Origin: Jiangella endophytica
GTDB lineage: Bacteria > Actinomycetota > Actinomycetes > Jiangellales > Jiangellaceae
Direction of reading: 5' to 3'
Assembly (NCBI RefSeq): GCF_003427025.1
Contig: NZ_QVAI01000014.1
Location: 1-64,000, forward strand
Length of the DNA: 64,000 bases
Within the stretch, counting starts at the first letter, position 1; every line of letters starts with the position of its first letter. Shown one piece after another: positions 9,695 through 21,627 of the stretch. The position numbers and the translations under genes were made by a program. The notes beneath the pieces are model-generated. The model made no database searches. It was not told where the DNA came from and worked only from the letters and a program-made list of their open reading frames with translations.

Positions 9695-10391
9695 CGGCGG
9701 CGAGGCTGACGTCGAAGCCGGCGCCGTCGTCGTCGCCGCCGAGTTCGCGCAGCAGCACACAGATGCCGGTCTCGACGTCGAGGGCGACGGAGAACTCGTC
9801 GGCGAACGCGCGGTCCTCCGGCTCCGGCCCGCCCTCGGCGCGCAGCAGCCCGGCCGCGACCTCGCCGAACAGCAGCGCGCAGCAGGTGCAGCGCGGGTCG
9901 TACCCGGCGGTGGGCCGGACAGTGGCCTCGAGGGTGTCGCGGCCCTCGCGGACCGTCTCGCGCACCGACAGCACGTCGACGCCGCCGGACAGCTCGACGG
10001 GGTCGAGCATGGCGACCCACAGGTAGTTCTCGTACATCGGGTCGTCGTAGGCCACGGTGACGTCGGACGGCCGCCGGGCGACCAGGCCGTCGGGCCGGCG
10101 CACCGGCTGCGGAGCCTCGGGGTCGAGCGGGACGGTGATGACCGGCTGTTCCACCGGCGACCCGTCGGAGCTGCCGACGAGCACCAGCCCGCGCTCGGCG
10201 GGGGTCTCGTCGACCAGGTGCTCGGTGCCGTCGGGCTCGACGACGCGCATGCGGCCGGGCCGGTCGATCCAGGCCCGTACCGCGTGGTCGGCCGTGATGG
10301 CGTCGCCGACGAGCGTGCGGGTCAGTTCCACCGACCGCCACCGCCACGGCGACGAGCGCGCGAGGGCGCGGAAGGTCTCGTCGTCCACCAT
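9681..10391 (-). CDS. Uncharacterised protein
   Basis: A 236-residue protein I do not recognise. No signal peptide or membrane segment is visible. It begins MVDDETFRALARSSPWRWRS, is rich in charged beta-strand-like segments and carries a short CTCCALLFG segment near residue 165. The ATG at 10391 is the first sensible start. Its 3' end overlaps that of the convergent DUF4185 gene by 14 nt, which suggests a stable, old gene order. It lies 44 nt downstream of isocitrate dehydrogenase on the same strand and may be read through from it. Confidence 0.6.
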   Translation of the reverse strand: MVDDETFRALARSSPWRWRSVELTRTLVGDAITADHAVRAWIDRPGRMRVVEPDGTEHLVDETPAERGLVLVGSSDGSPVEQPVITVPLDPEAPQPVRRPDGLVARRPSDVTVAYDDPMYENYLWVAMLDPVELSGGVDVLSVRETVREGRDTLEATVRPTAGYDPRCTCCALLFGEVAAGLLRAEGGPEPEDRAFADEFSVALDVETGICVLLRELGGDDDGAGFDVSLAAVTAV

Positions 10392-10435
10392 GCGGCCGAG
10401 CCTAGGCGCGACCCGGCCGCACGGCGACGCGGTTT

Positions 10436-11653
10436 CTAGACCAGGCGCTTGGCGAGGTTCTCGTCGAGCGCGCCGAGGAAGTCCTCGGTGGTCTTCCACT
10501 CCTGGTCCGGGCCGACCAGCAGGGCGAGGTCCTTCGTCATGACGCCGGACTCGACGGTCTTGATGATGACGTCCTCGAGGGTCTCGGCGAACGCGGTGAC
10601 CTCGGGGGTGTTGTCGAGCTTGCCGCGGTGCTTGAGACCGCCGGTCCACGCGTAGATCGAGGCGATCGGGTTGGTGGAGGTCGGCTTGCCGGCCTGGTGC
10701 TGGCGGTAGTGCCGGGTGACGGTGCCGTGCGCGGCCTCGGCCTCGACGGTCTTGCCGTCGGGGGTCATCAGCACCGACGTCATGAGGCCGAGCGAGCCGA
10801 AGCCCTGGGCGACGGTGTCGGACTGGACGTCGCCGTCGTAGTTCTTGCAGGCCCAGACGTAGCCGCCCTCCCACTTCAGTGCGGCCGCGACCATGTCGTC
10901 GATGAGGCGGTGCTCATAGGTGAGCCCCGCCTGCTCGAACTCGGCCTTGAACTCGCGCTCGAAGACGTCGGCGAAGATGTCCTTGAAGGCGCCGTCGTAG
11001 GCCTTGAGGATGGTGTTCTTCGTCGACATGTACACCGGGTAGCCGCGCTGCAGGCCGTACGCGAACGAGGCCCGGGCGAAGTCCTCGATGGACTTGTTGT
11101 AGTTGTACATGCCCATGGCCACGCCGCCGTCGTCGCCGTAGTTCGCGACGACGTGCTGGATCGGCTCGGAGCCGTCGGCCGGCGTGAAGGTGATGGTCAG
11201 CTCGCCGGCGCCGGGCACCTTGAAGTTGGTGGCCTTGTACTGGTCGCCGTGGGCGTGGCGGCCGATGATGATCGGCTTGGTCCAGCCCGGGACCAGGCGC
11301 GGGATGTTCGAGATGATGATCGGCTCGCGGAACACCACGCCGCCGAGGATGTTGCGGATGGTGCCGTTGGGCGAGACCCACATCTTCTTCAGGCCGAACT
11401 CCTCGACCCGGGCCTCATCGGGCGTGATGGTGGCGCACTTGACGCCGACGCCGTGCTCCTTGATGGCGTTGGCGGCGTCGATGGTCACCTGGTCGTCGGT
11501 GGCATCACGGTGCTCGATGCCGAGGTCGAAGTAGCGCAGGTCGATGTCGAGGTACGGGTGGATCAGACGATCCTTGATGAACGCCCAGATGATCCGCGTC
11601 ATCTCGTCGCCGTCGAGCTCGACGACGGGCCCGGCTACCTTGATCTTCGCCAT
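10436..11653 (-). CDS. icd: NADP-dependent isocitrate dehydrogenase (eukaryotic-type homodimeric)
   Basis: A 405-residue enzyme converting isocitrate to 2-oxoglutarate with NADP in the TCA cycle. It opens [20 protein letters not shown] and carries [20 protein letters not shown], the substrate-binding Ser/Asn/Arg segment of type II isocitrate dehydrogenases, then [12 protein letters not shown]. Length and motifs match the homodimeric type of eukaryotes and many actinobacteria rather than the monomeric form. It lies in a same-strand run with malate dehydrogenase and citrate synthase, so three TCA steps are clustered. A purine-rich AGGAG lies upstream of the ATG. Confidence 0.95.
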   Translation of the reverse strand: MAKIKVAGPVVELDGDEMTRIIWAFIKDRLIHPYLDIDLRYFDLGIEHRDATDDQVTIDAANAIKEHGVGVKCATITPDEARVEEFGLKKMWVSPNGTIRNILGGVVFREPIIISNIPRLVPGWTKPIIIGRHAHGDQYKATNFKVPGAGELTITFTPADGSEPIQHVVANYGDDGGVAMGMYNYNKSIEDFARASFAYGLQRGYPVYMSTKNTILKAYDGAFKDIFADVFEREFKAEFEQAGLTYEHRLIDDMVAAALKWEGGYVWACKNYDGDVQSDTVAQGFGSLGLMTSVLMTPDGKTVEAEAAHGTVTRHYRQHQAGKPTSTNPIASIYAWTGGLKHRGKLDNTPEVTAFAETLEDVIIKTVESGVMTKDLALLVGPDQEWKTTEDFLGALDENLAKRLV

Positions 11654-11708
11654 GATGTCAGCAACTCCTGGATGAGAATGTTTGTCTCGACGTCAAGATA
11701 ACAGACGG

Positions 11709-13085
<1,377 letters not shown>

Positions 13086-13089
<4 letters not shown>

Positions 13090-14213
13090 CGCTTCGAGAT
13101 CTCCACCCACTGCTGGTCGTGCGGCCCGGTGTAGTCGCTGTCGGGCCGGATGAGGCGATTGTCCTCGTGCTGCTCGATGACGTGCGCCGTCCAGCCGCTC
13201 ATCCGCGAGATCGCGAAGACCGGCGTGAACAGGTCGGTCGGGATGCCCAGCGCGTGGTAGACGCTGGCGGCGAAGAAGTCGACGTTCGGGTACAGGCCCT
13301 TCTCGTCGAGCACCACCTGCTCCATGCGGCGGGAGAACTCGTAGTAGCGGCCGTTGCCGGTGAGGTCGGCCAGCTCCTCGCTCATCTTGCGCAGGTGCGT
13401 GGCGCGCGGGTCCTCGGTCTTGTAGACGCGATGGCCGAAGCCCATGAGCTTGCGGCCGGCGGCCAGCTCGTCGCGGACGAACGCGTCGACCTCGTCCGCC
13501 TCACCCTCGATGGAGGTGAGCGTCTTCATGACGGCCTCGTTGGCGCCGCCGTGCAGCGGGCCGCGCAGCGCGCCCATGGCACCGGTGATGGCCGAGTGCA
13601 TGTCCGAGAGCGTGGCGGCGATGACCCGAGCGGTGAACGTCGACGCGTTCATCGTGTGGTCGGCGTGCAGCACCAGGCACTCGTCGAAGATCTCCGCGGC
13701 CCGCGGCGCCGGCCGCTCGCCGGTGATCTGCAGCAGGAAGTTGCCCGCGATGCCCAGCTCGGGGTCGGCCGCGGGGACCTCGCGGCCGGACCGCTGCGCC
13801 TCGTAGGACGCCACCAGCACCGGCATCTGCGCGACCAGCCGGGTGGCCTTGCGGCGGTCCGCCTCGATGGACGGGTCGGCGGCGTCGGGGTCGTCGATGG
13901 CCAGCGACGACACCAGCGTGCGCAGCGCCTCCATCGGGGTGCCGCTCGTGACGACGTACGGCAGCAGCGTGGTGGCGACCGCGCCGTAGCGGCGGCCGTC
14001 GGCCAGTTCGGCCATCAGGCCGTCGAGTTCGGCCTGGGTGGGCAGCGTGCCCCGCTGCAGCAGATGGACGCACTCCTCGAAGGAGATGCGCCCGGCGATG
14101 TCGTGGATGTCGTAGCCGCGGTAGGAGAGCCGACCCGCTCGCCCGTCGATGTCGGAGATCGACGTGGACGCGGCCACGACGTCGGCGAGACCGCGCGGAG
14201 ACTTCTCTGCCAT
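13086..14213 (-). CDS. Citrate synthase (or 2-methylcitrate synthase)
   Basis: A 375-residue enzyme condensing acetyl-CoA with oxaloacetate. Active-site segments are clear: LHADHTMNAST, GPLHGGANEAVM and MGFGHRVYKTEDPRA, giving the catalytic His residues, with FTPVFAISRMSGWTAH near the end. The short length is that of the dimeric type shared with 2-methylcitrate synthases, so propionyl-CoA could be an alternative substrate. The ATG at 14213 has GAGGAGG about 9 nt upstream. It is coupled to the DUF3017 gene by a 4-nt overlap and lies in a run with mdh and icd. Confidence 0.9.
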
Positions 14214-14287
14214 GAAATGAGTCCTCCTCAAGGGGAAGAACGAACCGGCACAAGGCCGCCGATCCGCTCGCCGGGCGTAGGTCCGGC

Positions 14288-15157
14288 CTACGCGGGGACG
14301 GCGGCCTCGGCCGCCTCCACGACGTTGGCCAACAGCATTGCACGAGTCATGGGGCCGATGCCGCCGGGCATCGGCGCGAGATGGCCGGCGACCTCGCGCA
14401 CCTCGGGCGCGATGTCGCCGGTGTAGCGCCCCTTGCCGTCGGGCCCGACGACGCGGGTGATGCCGACGTCGAGGACGGCCGCCCCCGGCTTGATCATGTC
14501 GGCGGTGACGAGCCCCGGCACGCCGGCCGCGGCGATGACGATGTCGGCCCGCCGCACCGTGCCCGCGAGGTCGCGGGTGCCGGTGTGGCAGATGGTGACG
14601 GTGGCGTTCTCGCTGCGCCGCGAGAACAGCAGGCCCATCGGGCGGCCGGCGGTGACGCCGCGTCCGACGATCACCAGCTCGGCGCCGTCGACGGGGACGT
14701 CATAGCGGCGCAGCAGCTCGAGGCAGCCGCGTGGCGTGCACGGCAGCGGTGCCGGCTGCATGAGCACGAGCTTGCCGAGATTCTGCGGGTGCAGGCCGTC
14801 GGCGTCCTTGCCGGGGTCGACGGCCGACAGCACCCGTTCCTCGTCCAGGCCCTTCGGCAGGGGCAGCTGGACGATGAAGCCGTGGCAGGCGGGGTTCTCG
14901 TTGAGCTGGGCGACGGCTGCCTCGACCTCGGCCTGAGTGGCCGTGGCGGGGAGCTCGACCTGGAGCGACTCGATGCCGACCTCGGCGCAGTCGCGGTGCT
15001 TGCCGGCGACGTAGGCGTGACTGCCGGGGTCGTCGCCCACCAGCACCGTGCCCAGCCCCGGCACCACGCCGCGCTCGCCCAGGGCCTTCACCCGGGCGGT
15101 GAGCTCGGAACGGATGGTCGCCGCCGTGTTCTTGCCGTCGAGAATCTTTGCGCTCAC
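14288..15157 (-). CDS. folD: Bifunctional methylene-THF dehydrogenase / methenyl-THF cyclohydrolase
   Basis: A 289-residue FolD. The catalytic region has [17 protein letters not shown] (Tyr and Lys of the cyclohydrolase site), [13 protein letters not shown] and the dinucleotide-binding [14 protein letters not shown]. It converts 5,10-methylene-THF to 10-formyl-THF, the donor used by PurN and PurH encoded just upstream on the same strand. The GTG at 15157 gives the usual family length. Confidence 0.95.
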   Translation of the reverse strand: MSAKILDGKNTAATIRSELTARVKALGERGVVPGLGTVLVGDDPGSHAYVAGKHRDCAEVGIESLQVELPATATQAEVEAAVAQLNENPACHGFIVQLPLPKGLDEERVLSAVDPGKDADGLHPQNLGKLVLMQPAPLPCTPRGCLELLRRYDVPVDGAELVIVGRGVTAGRPMGLLFSRRSENATVTICHTGTRDLAGTVRRADIVIAAAGVPGLVTADMIKPGAAVLDVGITRVVGPDGKGRYTGDIAPEVREVAGHLAPMPGGIGPMTRAMLLANVVEAAEAAVPA

Positions 15158-15200
15158 GTATCTGATTCTCGCATGGCCCGAACCGGCGGCCGACCGGTGC

Positions 15201-15374
15201 TCAGCCGCTCTTGCGGCGGAACATGCGCTGCGTCTTCGCCGCGTCCTCGTGCGACGGGCCGGTGCCGGACGCTTGGTCGTCCGGGTGCTCGTGGTCGGCG
15301 GACTTCTTGCGATCGAGGGCCTCGCGCATCTTGGCCTTGAGATCGTCGTTCCCGCCGGACTTCTTGGCTGCCAT
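15201..15374 (-). CDS. DUF5302 family small protein
   Basis: A 57-residue, highly charged, probably disordered protein ([20 protein letters not shown] at the start, FRRKSG at the end), as in actinobacterial DUF5302 proteins. It has no membrane segment. It sits between purH/SH3-protein genes and folD on the same strand. Function is unknown. Confidence 0.75.
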   Translation of the reverse strand: MAAKKSGGNDDLKAKMREALDRKKSADHEHPDDQASGTGPSHEDAAKTQRMFRRKSG

Positions 15375-15460
15375 GCTCGTCACCCTACCCCCCGAGCCCC
15401 GGCCGACATCGTCGGTTTCCAGGGCCCGGCGCCGAGGCGGTGCGGCGTGCCGCTCGCGCC

Positions 15461-15820
15461 TCAGGTCGCGGCGGGGCGACGGAGCACCGAATGTGGCACC
15501 CACCCCGCGCGACCTGCGGAGTTCACGCACCAGCTCCACGCCGACCCGGGGTCGTCCTGGGTCACGGTCAGCTCCTCGCCGGCCGCGACCGGCAGCTCCT
15601 GGGTGTCGTAGCCGTGCACCACGGTCGCCCTCGGCCGGTCGTCGCTCAGCAACCGCTCCGGCACCCACCCGGACCCGGACGCCGTCGTGACGAACACGAA
15701 CGCCGGCCAGGTCGTGTCGCGCTCGCCCACCTCGACCACGTCGCCGGGGACGACCTGGATCGCCGGGCGAGCCGGGATCTCGTGGTCGGCGGCGGCGACG
15801 ACCTGATCGGCGGGCGCCAT
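15461..15820 (-). CDS. SH3-like domain protein (two tandem SH3-type repeats)
   Basis: A 119-residue cytoplasmic protein with two SH3-like repeats. Each has a PGDVVEVG or AAGEELTVT strand and a Trp-Val-Pro finish (GWVPERLL near residue 52, GWVPHSVLRR near the C-terminus). Its ATG overlaps the purH stop by one base (TGATG), so the two are translationally coupled. No catalytic motif is seen; a binding or scaffold role is possible. Confidence 0.7.
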   Translation of the reverse strand: MAPADQVVAAADHEIPARPAIQVVPGDVVEVGERDTTWPAFVFVTTASGSGWVPERLLSDDRPRATVVHGYDTQELPVAAGEELTVTQDDPGSAWSWCVNSAGRAGWVPHSVLRRPAAT

Positions 15821-17382
15821 CAGTGGAAGAAGTGCCGCGTGCCGGTGAAGTACATGGTCACGCCGGCCTCGCGGGCGGCGGCCACGACCTCCTCGTCGCG
15901 CACCGAGCCGCCCGGCTGGACGACGGCGCGCACCCCGGCCTCGGCCAGCACCTGCAGGCCGTCGGGGAACGGGAAGAACGCGTCGGAGGCGCCGACGGAG
16001 CCGGCGGCGCGCTCGCCGGCACGGGTCACCGCGAGCCGCGCGGAGTCGACCCGGTTCACCTGGCCCATGCCGACGCCGACCGCGGCGCCGCCGCTGGCCA
16101 GCAGGATCGCGTTGCTCTTCACTGAGCGCACGGCGCGCCAGGCGAACGCGAGATCGGCCAGGGTCGCGTCGTCGACGGGCTCACCGGCGGCCAGCGTCCA
16201 GGTGGCGGAGTCGTCGCCCGGTGCGTCGACGCGGTCGGCCTGCTGCATGAGCAGACCGCCGGAGATCGCCCGGGTCTCGACCGGCGCGGGGTCGGCCGCG
16301 GCGACGCGCAGCAGCCGCACGTTCTTCTTCTGCGTCAGCAGGTCCAGGGCGCCGGGCTCGAAGTCGGGCGCGACGACGACCTCGGTGAAGATGGTCGCGA
16401 TCAGCTCCGCCGCCTCGGCCGTGATCGGGCGGTTCGCGGCGATGACGCCGCCGTACGCCGACACCGGGTCGGTCGCGTTGGCCTTGCGGTGTGCGTCGGC
16501 GATGTCGGCGCCGACGGCGATGCCGCACGGGTTCGCGTGCTTGATGATCGCGACCGCCGGTTCGGCGAAGTCGTGTGCCGAACGCCACGCGGCGTCGGCG
16601 TCGACGTAGTTGTTGTACGACATCTCCTTGCCGTGCAGCTGCTCCGCGCCGGCCAGCCCGGGCGCGCCGAAGCCGCTGCGGTAGAGCGCCGCGGCCTGGT
16701 GCGGGTTCTCGCCGTAGCGCAGCACGGCGCTGCGCTCCCAGGTGCCGCCGATCCACTCGGGGAAGACGGTGCCGTCGGCCGGCGGCGCGACGACGCTGCC
16801 CAGCCAGGACGCCACGTGCACGTCGTACGTCGCGGTGTGGGTGAACGCCTGCAGCGCCAGCCGCTGCCGCTCGCCCAGCGTGAACCCGCCGGCCTCGACG
16901 GCGGCCAGCACCTCGCCGTAGCGAGCGGGGTCGACGACGACGGCGACGTTGGCGTGGTTCTTCGCAGCGCCGCGGACCATGGACGGCCCGCCGATGTCGA
17001 TCTGCTCGATCACGTCGTCCGGGCCCGCGCCGGAGGCGACGGTCTGCGCGAACGGGTAAAGGTTGCTGACCAGCAGCTGGAACGGCTCGATGCCGAGCTC
17101 CTCGAGCTGCGTGCGGTGGCTCTCGAGACGGACGTCGGCGAGCAGGCCGGCGTGCACGTTCGGGTGCAGCGTCTTCACCCGGCCGTCGAGGCACTCCGGG
17201 AACCCGGTGAGCTCCTCGACCGCGGTCACCGGCACCCCGGCGGCGGCGATGCGGGCCGCCGTCGACCCCGTCGAGACGATCGCGACGCCGGCCGTGTGCA
17301 GGCCGCGGGCCAGCTCCGCCAGCCCCGTCTTGTCGTAGACGCTGATGAGCGCGCGCCGGATCGGCGTACGAGCCTCGCTCAC
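15820..17382 (-). CDS. purH: AICAR transformylase / IMP cyclohydrolase
   Basis: A 520-residue bifunctional enzyme for the last two steps of IMP synthesis. The N-terminal MGS-like cyclohydrolase domain begins [20 protein letters not shown] and includes [14 protein letters not shown]. The C-terminal transformylase domain has the [12 protein letters not shown] motif near residue 280. The GTG start overlaps the purN stop by 4 nt (GTGA), so purN and purH are coupled. The formyl donor comes from FolD encoded downstream. Confidence 0.95.
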   Translation of the reverse strand: MSEARTPIRRALISVYDKTGLAELARGLHTAGVAIVSTGSTAARIAAAGVPVTAVEELTGFPECLDGRVKTLHPNVHAGLLADVRLESHRTQLEELGIEPFQLLVSNLYPFAQTVASGAGPDDVIEQIDIGGPSMVRGAAKNHANVAVVVDPARYGEVLAAVEAGGFTLGERQRLALQAFTHTATYDVHVASWLGSVVAPPADGTVFPEWIGGTWERSAVLRYGENPHQAAALYRSGFGAPGLAGAEQLHGKEMSYNNYVDADAAWRSAHDFAEPAVAIIKHANPCGIAVGADIADAHRKANATDPVSAYGGVIAANRPITAEAAELIATIFTEVVVAPDFEPGALDLLTQKKNVRLLRVAAADPAPVETRAISGGLLMQQADRVDAPGDDSATWTLAAGEPVDDATLADLAFAWRAVRSVKSNAILLASGGAAVGVGMGQVNRVDSARLAVTRAGERAAGSVGASDAFFPFPDGLQVLAEAGVRAVVQPGGSVRDEEVVAAAREAGVTMYFTGTRHFFH

Positions 17383-17984
17383 GGGATGGTGACCTTTCTC
17401 TCGTTGATGGTCCAGCCCTCGCGGGCCAACCGGCCGATGTAGTCGACCAGCTGGGCGCGCTCGGCGACCTTGATCCGCTCGGTGAGCGTGTCCTCGGTGT
17501 CGTCGTCGTGCACCGGGACGGTGACCTGCGCGACGATCGGGCCGGTGTCGACGCCCGCGTCGACGAAGAACAGGGTGGCGCCGGTGACCTTGACGCCGTA
17601 GGCGAGCGCGTCGCGGGGGCCGTGGATGCCCGGGAACGACGGCAGCAGCGCATTGTGCGTGTTGAGGTAGCGGTCGCCGAACCGGCTCAGGAACGCCGGA
17701 CCGACCAGCTTGAGGAAGCCCGCCGAGACGACGAGGCCGGGCGTGTGCTCGGCGGTCCGTTCGGCCAGCGCGCGGTCCCAGTCGGCCCGCTCCGGGTGGT
17801 CCTTCACCCGTTCGACGAACGTCGGCACGCCGGCGTCGGCGGCGAGGTCGAGCGCGCGGATGCCGTCACGGTCGGCGCCGACGGCCACCACCGTCGCACC
17901 GTAGGAAGGGTCGGCACAGGCGTCGAGCAGGGCGGCGAGGTTGCTGCCGGTACCCGACACCAGCACCACGATCCGGCAGGTCAC
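17379..17984 (-). CDS. purN: Phosphoribosylglycinamide formyltransferase
   Basis: A 201-residue GAR transformylase. The phosphate-binding loop [16 protein letters not shown] is at the start, the catalytic [12 protein letters not shown] (His) is near residue 108, and the [11 protein letters not shown] Asp segment is near 144. The GTG at 17984 gives normal family length; a possible earlier ATG would add a Gly/Arg-rich tail with no homology. A family-1 palindromic repeat lies just upstream (18042-18113), between this gene and the preceding DUF6350 gene. Confidence 0.93.
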   Translation of the reverse strand: MTCRIVVLVSGTGSNLAALLDACADPSYGATVVAVGADRDGIRALDLAADAGVPTFVERVKDHPERADWDRALAERTAEHTPGLVVSAGFLKLVGPAFLSRFGDRYLNTHNALLPSFPGIHGPRDALAYGVKVTGATLFFVDAGVDTGPIVAQVTVPVHDDDTEDTLTERIKVAERAQLVDYIGRLAREGWTINERKVTIP

Positions 17985-18041
17985 CCGGCGACAATACCGT
18001 CGGCCCGCGGCCCGCCCGCCCCAAGCCCCACCCCCAGCCAT

Positions 18042-18113
18042 GTTGATCTTGGAGTTGTTCGGCCACTACGGACCGATTCGCCCGATGGATGGCCGAACAA
18101 CTCCAAGATCAAC
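18042..18113. repeat. Family-1 palindromic element, copy 1
   Basis: Perfect 24-bp inverted repeat: 18042-18065 (starting GTTGATCTTGGAG) pairs with 18090-18113, around a 24-nt loop. Copies occur at 26134-26204 and 39851-39929. The right arm reaches into the end of the DUF6350 gene and supplies its CGT-TGA ending. It could act as a transcription terminator for that gene, but no T-tract follows. Confidence 0.9.
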
Positions 18114-19527
18114 GTCCGGTGGGTGGCGGAGGGGGTGGCGAGGGGTCGTCGCCGGCGGCAGCCGGGTCCGCGACGGCCTCGGCGGACGGGGCGGCGTCCA
18201 CCGGTTCGGCGTCGGTGCCGGCGTCGTCCGGCTCGTCCGTCGCCTCGTCCAGGTTCACGTCGTCGCCGTCGTCGGGGTCGGCGTCGGGGTCGGCGTCGAG
18301 GTCGGCATCGGGGTCGGCCGGGCCCCGGCGGAACCGCAGGACCAGGACGGCGACCGCTGCGGGCACCGAGACCAGCCCGAACGTCGCCGCCGCGACCTCC
18401 CACGGCACCGGGCCGAGGACGCTCAGCCGCTCCGCGCCGGCCGACCCGCCGGACAGCAGCGCCAGGACGGCCATCGCGATGCCCGCGATCGCCGCGGCGC
18501 CCACCGTCACGCCGAGCGCGGACCCCAGCCGCACGCCGGTGTCCTCGTCGTCGCCCGGCACCGGGACCGGGCCGAGCCGCCGGTGTACCAACAACCCGGC
18601 GAGCAGGCCGGCCAGCACCGGACCGGCGACCACGAGCCAGGTGAGGGAGCCGGGCAGCTCCGACGGCAGTGCGCCGAGTACCGGAACGGCCGGCACCAGG
18701 CCGAGCGTGACCCCGTCGGGCGCCACCGAGGTGGCCGTCCCGACCGCGAAGCCGGGTCCGAGCGCGAACGCCGCGGACCACACCACCAGGTTCGGCACCA
18801 GCAGCGCGCTGCCCACGATCAGCAACGTCGCGCCCAGCGGGCCGGCGTCCAGGGCGGTGGCGAGGTCCCCGATGCGGCCGGTGTGGGCGACGAGGCTGAC
18901 CCCCATCAGCACTGCGCCCACTCCGACCAGCCCCGCCACCGCCACGCCCGCGCCGGCCAGTGCCGCGCGCATCAGAGGTGGCACCCGCCACCACCAGTCG
19001 GCCAGCAGCCCCGATTCGTGCGCCACCCCGGCCGTCACCGCGGCGGCGGACCACAGCGCCGCCCAGAGCACCGCCTCGATCGGGTCGCCGGCGACGCCGG
19101 GCGTCGTCGAGAACCCCGCGATGATCGCGGCGCCGACGACGTAGGTGACCACGGCCGGCACGACGACGGCGACCGCGCCGCGCGTCGTCGCGACCCCGGC
19201 CGAGTGCGCCGCCCACCGGGCGGACCGGTGCAGCAGCAGCACGAACAGGAGCGTGAGGCCGAGCGGGGCGAGCGTGAACGACCCGTCGCCGACCTCGAGG
19301 CCGGCACGGTGCGCCGTCAGCCAGACCCGGGAGGCGAACCGCAGCGGATCGCCGAGCGGGCCGACCGCGCCCTCGGCGATCCACACCGCCACCCCCGGCA
19401 GGACGCACAGCGCGAACCCGGCCAGCAGCGCCCAGGCCGTCGCCACGATCGCCGCCAGCCACGGGACCCGTGATCCCCACGCCGGCTCGTCGCGCCGGAG
19501 CAGCGGTCGGGTCAGCAGGTCGGCCAC
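18109..19527 (-). CDS. DUF6350 (PerM-like) polytopic membrane protein
   Basis: A 472-residue integral membrane protein with about ten hydrophobic segments (for example AAIVATAWALLAGFALCVL near residue 30). This matches the actinobacterial DUF6350 family, which includes the mycobacterial cell-division factor PerM and is typically found next to purN. The last 70 residues are an acidic, repeat-like Asp/Pro tail ending in PPPPPPTGR. The stop codon TGA lies inside the arm of the family-1 palindrome, which may have shortened or replaced the original C-terminus. A role in division or envelope integrity is inferred from family only. Confidence 0.75.
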   Translation of the reverse strand: MADLLTRPLLRRDEPAWGSRVPWLAAIVATAWALLAGFALCVLPGVAVWIAEGAVGPLGDPLRFASRVWLTAHRAGLEVGDGSFTLAPLGLTLLFVLLLHRSARWAAHSAGVATTRGAVAVVVPAVVTYVVGAAIIAGFSTTPGVAGDPIEAVLWAALWSAAAVTAGVAHESGLLADWWWRVPPLMRAALAGAGVAVAGLVGVGAVLMGVSLVAHTGRIGDLATALDAGPLGATLLIVGSALLVPNLVVWSAAFALGPGFAVGTATSVAPDGVTLGLVPAVPVLGALPSELPGSLTWLVVAGPVLAGLLAGLLVHRRLGPVPVPGDDEDTGVRLGSALGVTVGAAAIAGIAMAVLALLSGGSAGAERLSVLGPVPWEVAAATFGLVSVPAAVAVLVLRFRRGPADPDADLDADPDADPDDGDDVNLDEATDEPDDAGTDAEPVDAAPSAEAVADPAAAGDDPSPPPPPPTGR

Positions 19528-19646
19528 GTCTCCATCGTCACCGGAAAAGGCACGCGAATCGGCGGCACCACGCCGTACATGCCCTGATCAGCTGCCTTTT
19601 CCTCGCGCGGAATACGAGGAAACGCGCCCGATCGCCGAATAAGTCG

Positions 19647-19673
19647 TGCAACCGTAGGGCGCACTCACGGGTC
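19647..19673 (+). promoter_or_regulatory. Possible ECF-type promoter before the first sigma gene
   Basis: TGCAACC at 19647-19653, 17-nt spacer, GTC at 19671-19673. The CAACC -35 type is typical of ECF promoters and would fit autoregulation by the adjacent sigma factor. Short motifs like this can occur by chance. Confidence 0.35.
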
Positions 19674-19718
19674 CTCCTGGGTGTAAGCGGACAGCGACGG
19701 GCACAGGGAGGTATCGGT

Positions 19719-20192
19719 ATGCGCGAACCCGCGGACTTCGACGCGTTCTACGACGCCACGAGCCGCCACGTGCTGCATCAGCTCTATGCCCTGACCGGTG
19801 ACCTCGGCCTGGCCCGCGACTGCACCCAGGAGGCGTACGCGCGGGCCTGGCGGCACTGGCCCGCCGTGAGTGCCGCCACCAGCCCGGACGCCTGGGTCCG
19901 CGGTACCGCGTGGCGACTGGCGTCCGGACGGCGGCGCGGCGGCACGCGACGACGCGCGACCCCGTCCGGCACCGGGTCCGCGGACGTCGTCGAGGCGCTG
20001 CGGCGGCTGCCGGAGAAACAGCGCTACGCGATCGTCGTCCGGTACCTCGCCGGCGCGTCGGTCGCCGACATCGCGGCCGAGACCGGAACGTCCGCCGCGA
20101 CGGTCGAGAACCGTCTCGCGAAGGCTCATGCCACCCTGGCTCGCATTCTTCCCTGCGATATCGCCGCTCTCACCGGAGGCCACCGTGTCTGA
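19719..20192 (+). CDS. ECF-type RNA polymerase sigma factor (first of a tandem pair)
   Basis: A 157-residue extracytoplasmic-function sigma factor. Region 2 spans about residues 6-75 (FDAFYDATSRHVLHQLYALT, CTQEAYARAWRHW) and region 4 about 90-145 with the helix-turn-helix VADIAAETGTSAATVENRLA. A ribosome site CAGGGAGG precedes the ATG. Its stop overlaps the start of the membrane sensor gene by 8 nt. A second, similar sigma/sensor pair follows directly. The linker between regions 2 and 4 is unusually Arg-rich. Confidence 0.88.
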   Translation: MREPADFDAFYDATSRHVLHQLYALTGDLGLARDCTQEAYARAWRHWPAVSAATSPDAWVRGTAWRLASGRRRGGTRRRATPSGTGSADVVEALRRLPEKQRYAIVVRYLAGASVADIAAETGTSAATVENRLAKAHATLARILPCDIAALTGGHRV

Positions 20193-21627
20193 CAGCCACG
20201 ACGACAGCCTTTCCCGGCGCTTGTCGTCGCTCGATTCGGACCTTGCGGGCATCTCGCTGCCCGGTCCGGCGGCCGCCCGGCGACGCGCCGCACAGCGGAC
20301 CCGGCACCAGGTCACCGGCGGGGTGCTGGCGAGCGTCGCGGCGGTCGCCCTGGGCGTGTTCGCGGTCAGCCCGCCCGATTTCGTGGCGTCCCCGAACCCG
20401 GCCGGCCCGCCGTCAGACTCGCCCACCGCGACGACCACACCGACGACATCGACACCGTCTCCGTCTCCGTCGCCGTCCACGCCGCCGGTCGAGCCCAGCC
20501 CGGACCCGACCGGCAACGGCGGGAACGGCGACGACGGGACGAGCTCGCTGGCCGTCCCGCCGGGCACGCTGATCGACCTCGAGTACCTGATCCGCGGCCA
20601 GGAGTCGCCGTCCGACTGGGTCGAGGTCCCAGCGGGTGGCAGCTGGCTGCCCTGCATGCCGGCGGCCGGTGACGGTGCCGAGGCGGTGGCGTTCCAGGTC
20701 GAGGACTACTACCGGGTCGAACACATCGTGGAGCCGGCCGGCGCCGATGCCGAGGCCCGGCTCGCGGACCTGCGCGACGACATCACCGCGTGCGCGGAGG
20801 GTGGCGACCACGCTCTCATCCAGGTCTGGCAGGTGAGCGGCGTGGGCGACGAGACCTACCTGCTGGCCTGGCAGGGCCCGCCGAGGACCGAGGAGACCCA
20901 GACCTACGTGGAGGCGACCCTGACCCGCGCCGACGGCTTCGTCGAGATCGTCGTCCGGGGCGGCGCGGGCCAGGACTACAACGGCGTACCGCAGCCGGAC
21001 GACGCGGTCGAGGTGATCAGCCGGCTGTGCGCCGTCGCGGAGGTCGAGTGCCCGTCGGATCCGGAGCGCGAGCGGCTCTACCCGGAGCCGGCGAGCGACC
21101 TGCCGGGCTGGCTGACCGCCGACGACCTCGCCGAGGCCGGACTCACCAGCCTCACCGAGGGCAGCGAGGTGGTCGACGACTCCTCCGAGTTCGGTGTGGA
21201 CACCTACGAGTACGTCGGCCTGCCGCGCGACCCGTTCGCCGACGGCGCCGAGTCGCTCGAGCAGCGGTTCTACGTCGATCCGCTGGAGGTCGGCGGCCCG
21301 CAGCTCAACCAGCTGCGCGCACACTTCCCCGACGCCGAGACCGCCCGCGCGCACTACGAGGCGCTGGTGGCCGAGGCCGACCAGTTCACCCAGGAGGGTG
21401 ACGTCATCACCAACACCGGCACCGTCGCCGGCGACGGCGACGGCGACGGCGACGGCTACGAAGGCACCACCTGGCGGATGGAGAGCCCCGGCCTCGCGTT
21501 CGTCTACGGCGCGGCCGTGCGCGACGACGTCGTCACCGTCATCGTGTACCTGGTCGATCTCGAGGACGTCGGCGCCGACCAGGTGCGGCAGCTGCTCGAC
21601 CTCGCCGCGCAGCGGATCGGCGGGTGA
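20185..21627 (+). CDS. Single-pass membrane protein with extracytoplasmic sensor-like domains (putative anti-sigma partner)
   Basis: A 480-residue protein: a short cytoplasmic head (residues 1-40, SDSHDDSLSRRLSSLDSDLA), one transmembrane helix (GGVLASVAAVALGVFAV, about 41-60), a Pro/Ser/Thr linker and two roughly 150-residue extracytoplasmic modules. The first module has four cysteines (LPCM, ITAC, RLCAVAEVEC), a pattern like PknH-type sensor domains. The GTG at 20185 overlaps the sigma gene, the usual arrangement for an anti-sigma factor. No zinc-binding HxxxCxxC motif is seen in the head, so it is not a standard ZAS anti-sigma protein. The function is inferred. Confidence 0.65.
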   Translation: MSDSHDDSLSRRLSSLDSDLAGISLPGPAAARRRAAQRTRHQVTGGVLASVAAVALGVFAVSPPDFVASPNPAGPPSDSPTATTTPTTSTPSPSPSPSTPPVEPSPDPTGNGGNGDDGTSSLAVPPGTLIDLEYLIRGQESPSDWVEVPAGGSWLPCMPAAGDGAEAVAFQVEDYYRVEHIVEPAGADAEARLADLRDDITACAEGGDHALIQVWQVSGVGDETYLLAWQGPPRTEETQTYVEATLTRADGFVEIVVRGGAGQDYNGVPQPDDAVEVISRLCAVAEVECPSDPERERLYPEPASDLPGWLTADDLAEAGLTSLTEGSEVVDDSSEFGVDTYEYVGLPRDPFADGAESLEQRFYVDPLEVGGPQLNQLRAHFPDAETARAHYEALVAEADQFTQEGDVITNTGTVAGDGDGDGDGYEGTTWRMESPGLAFVYGAAVRDDVVTVIVYLVDLEDVGADQVRQLLDLAAQRIGG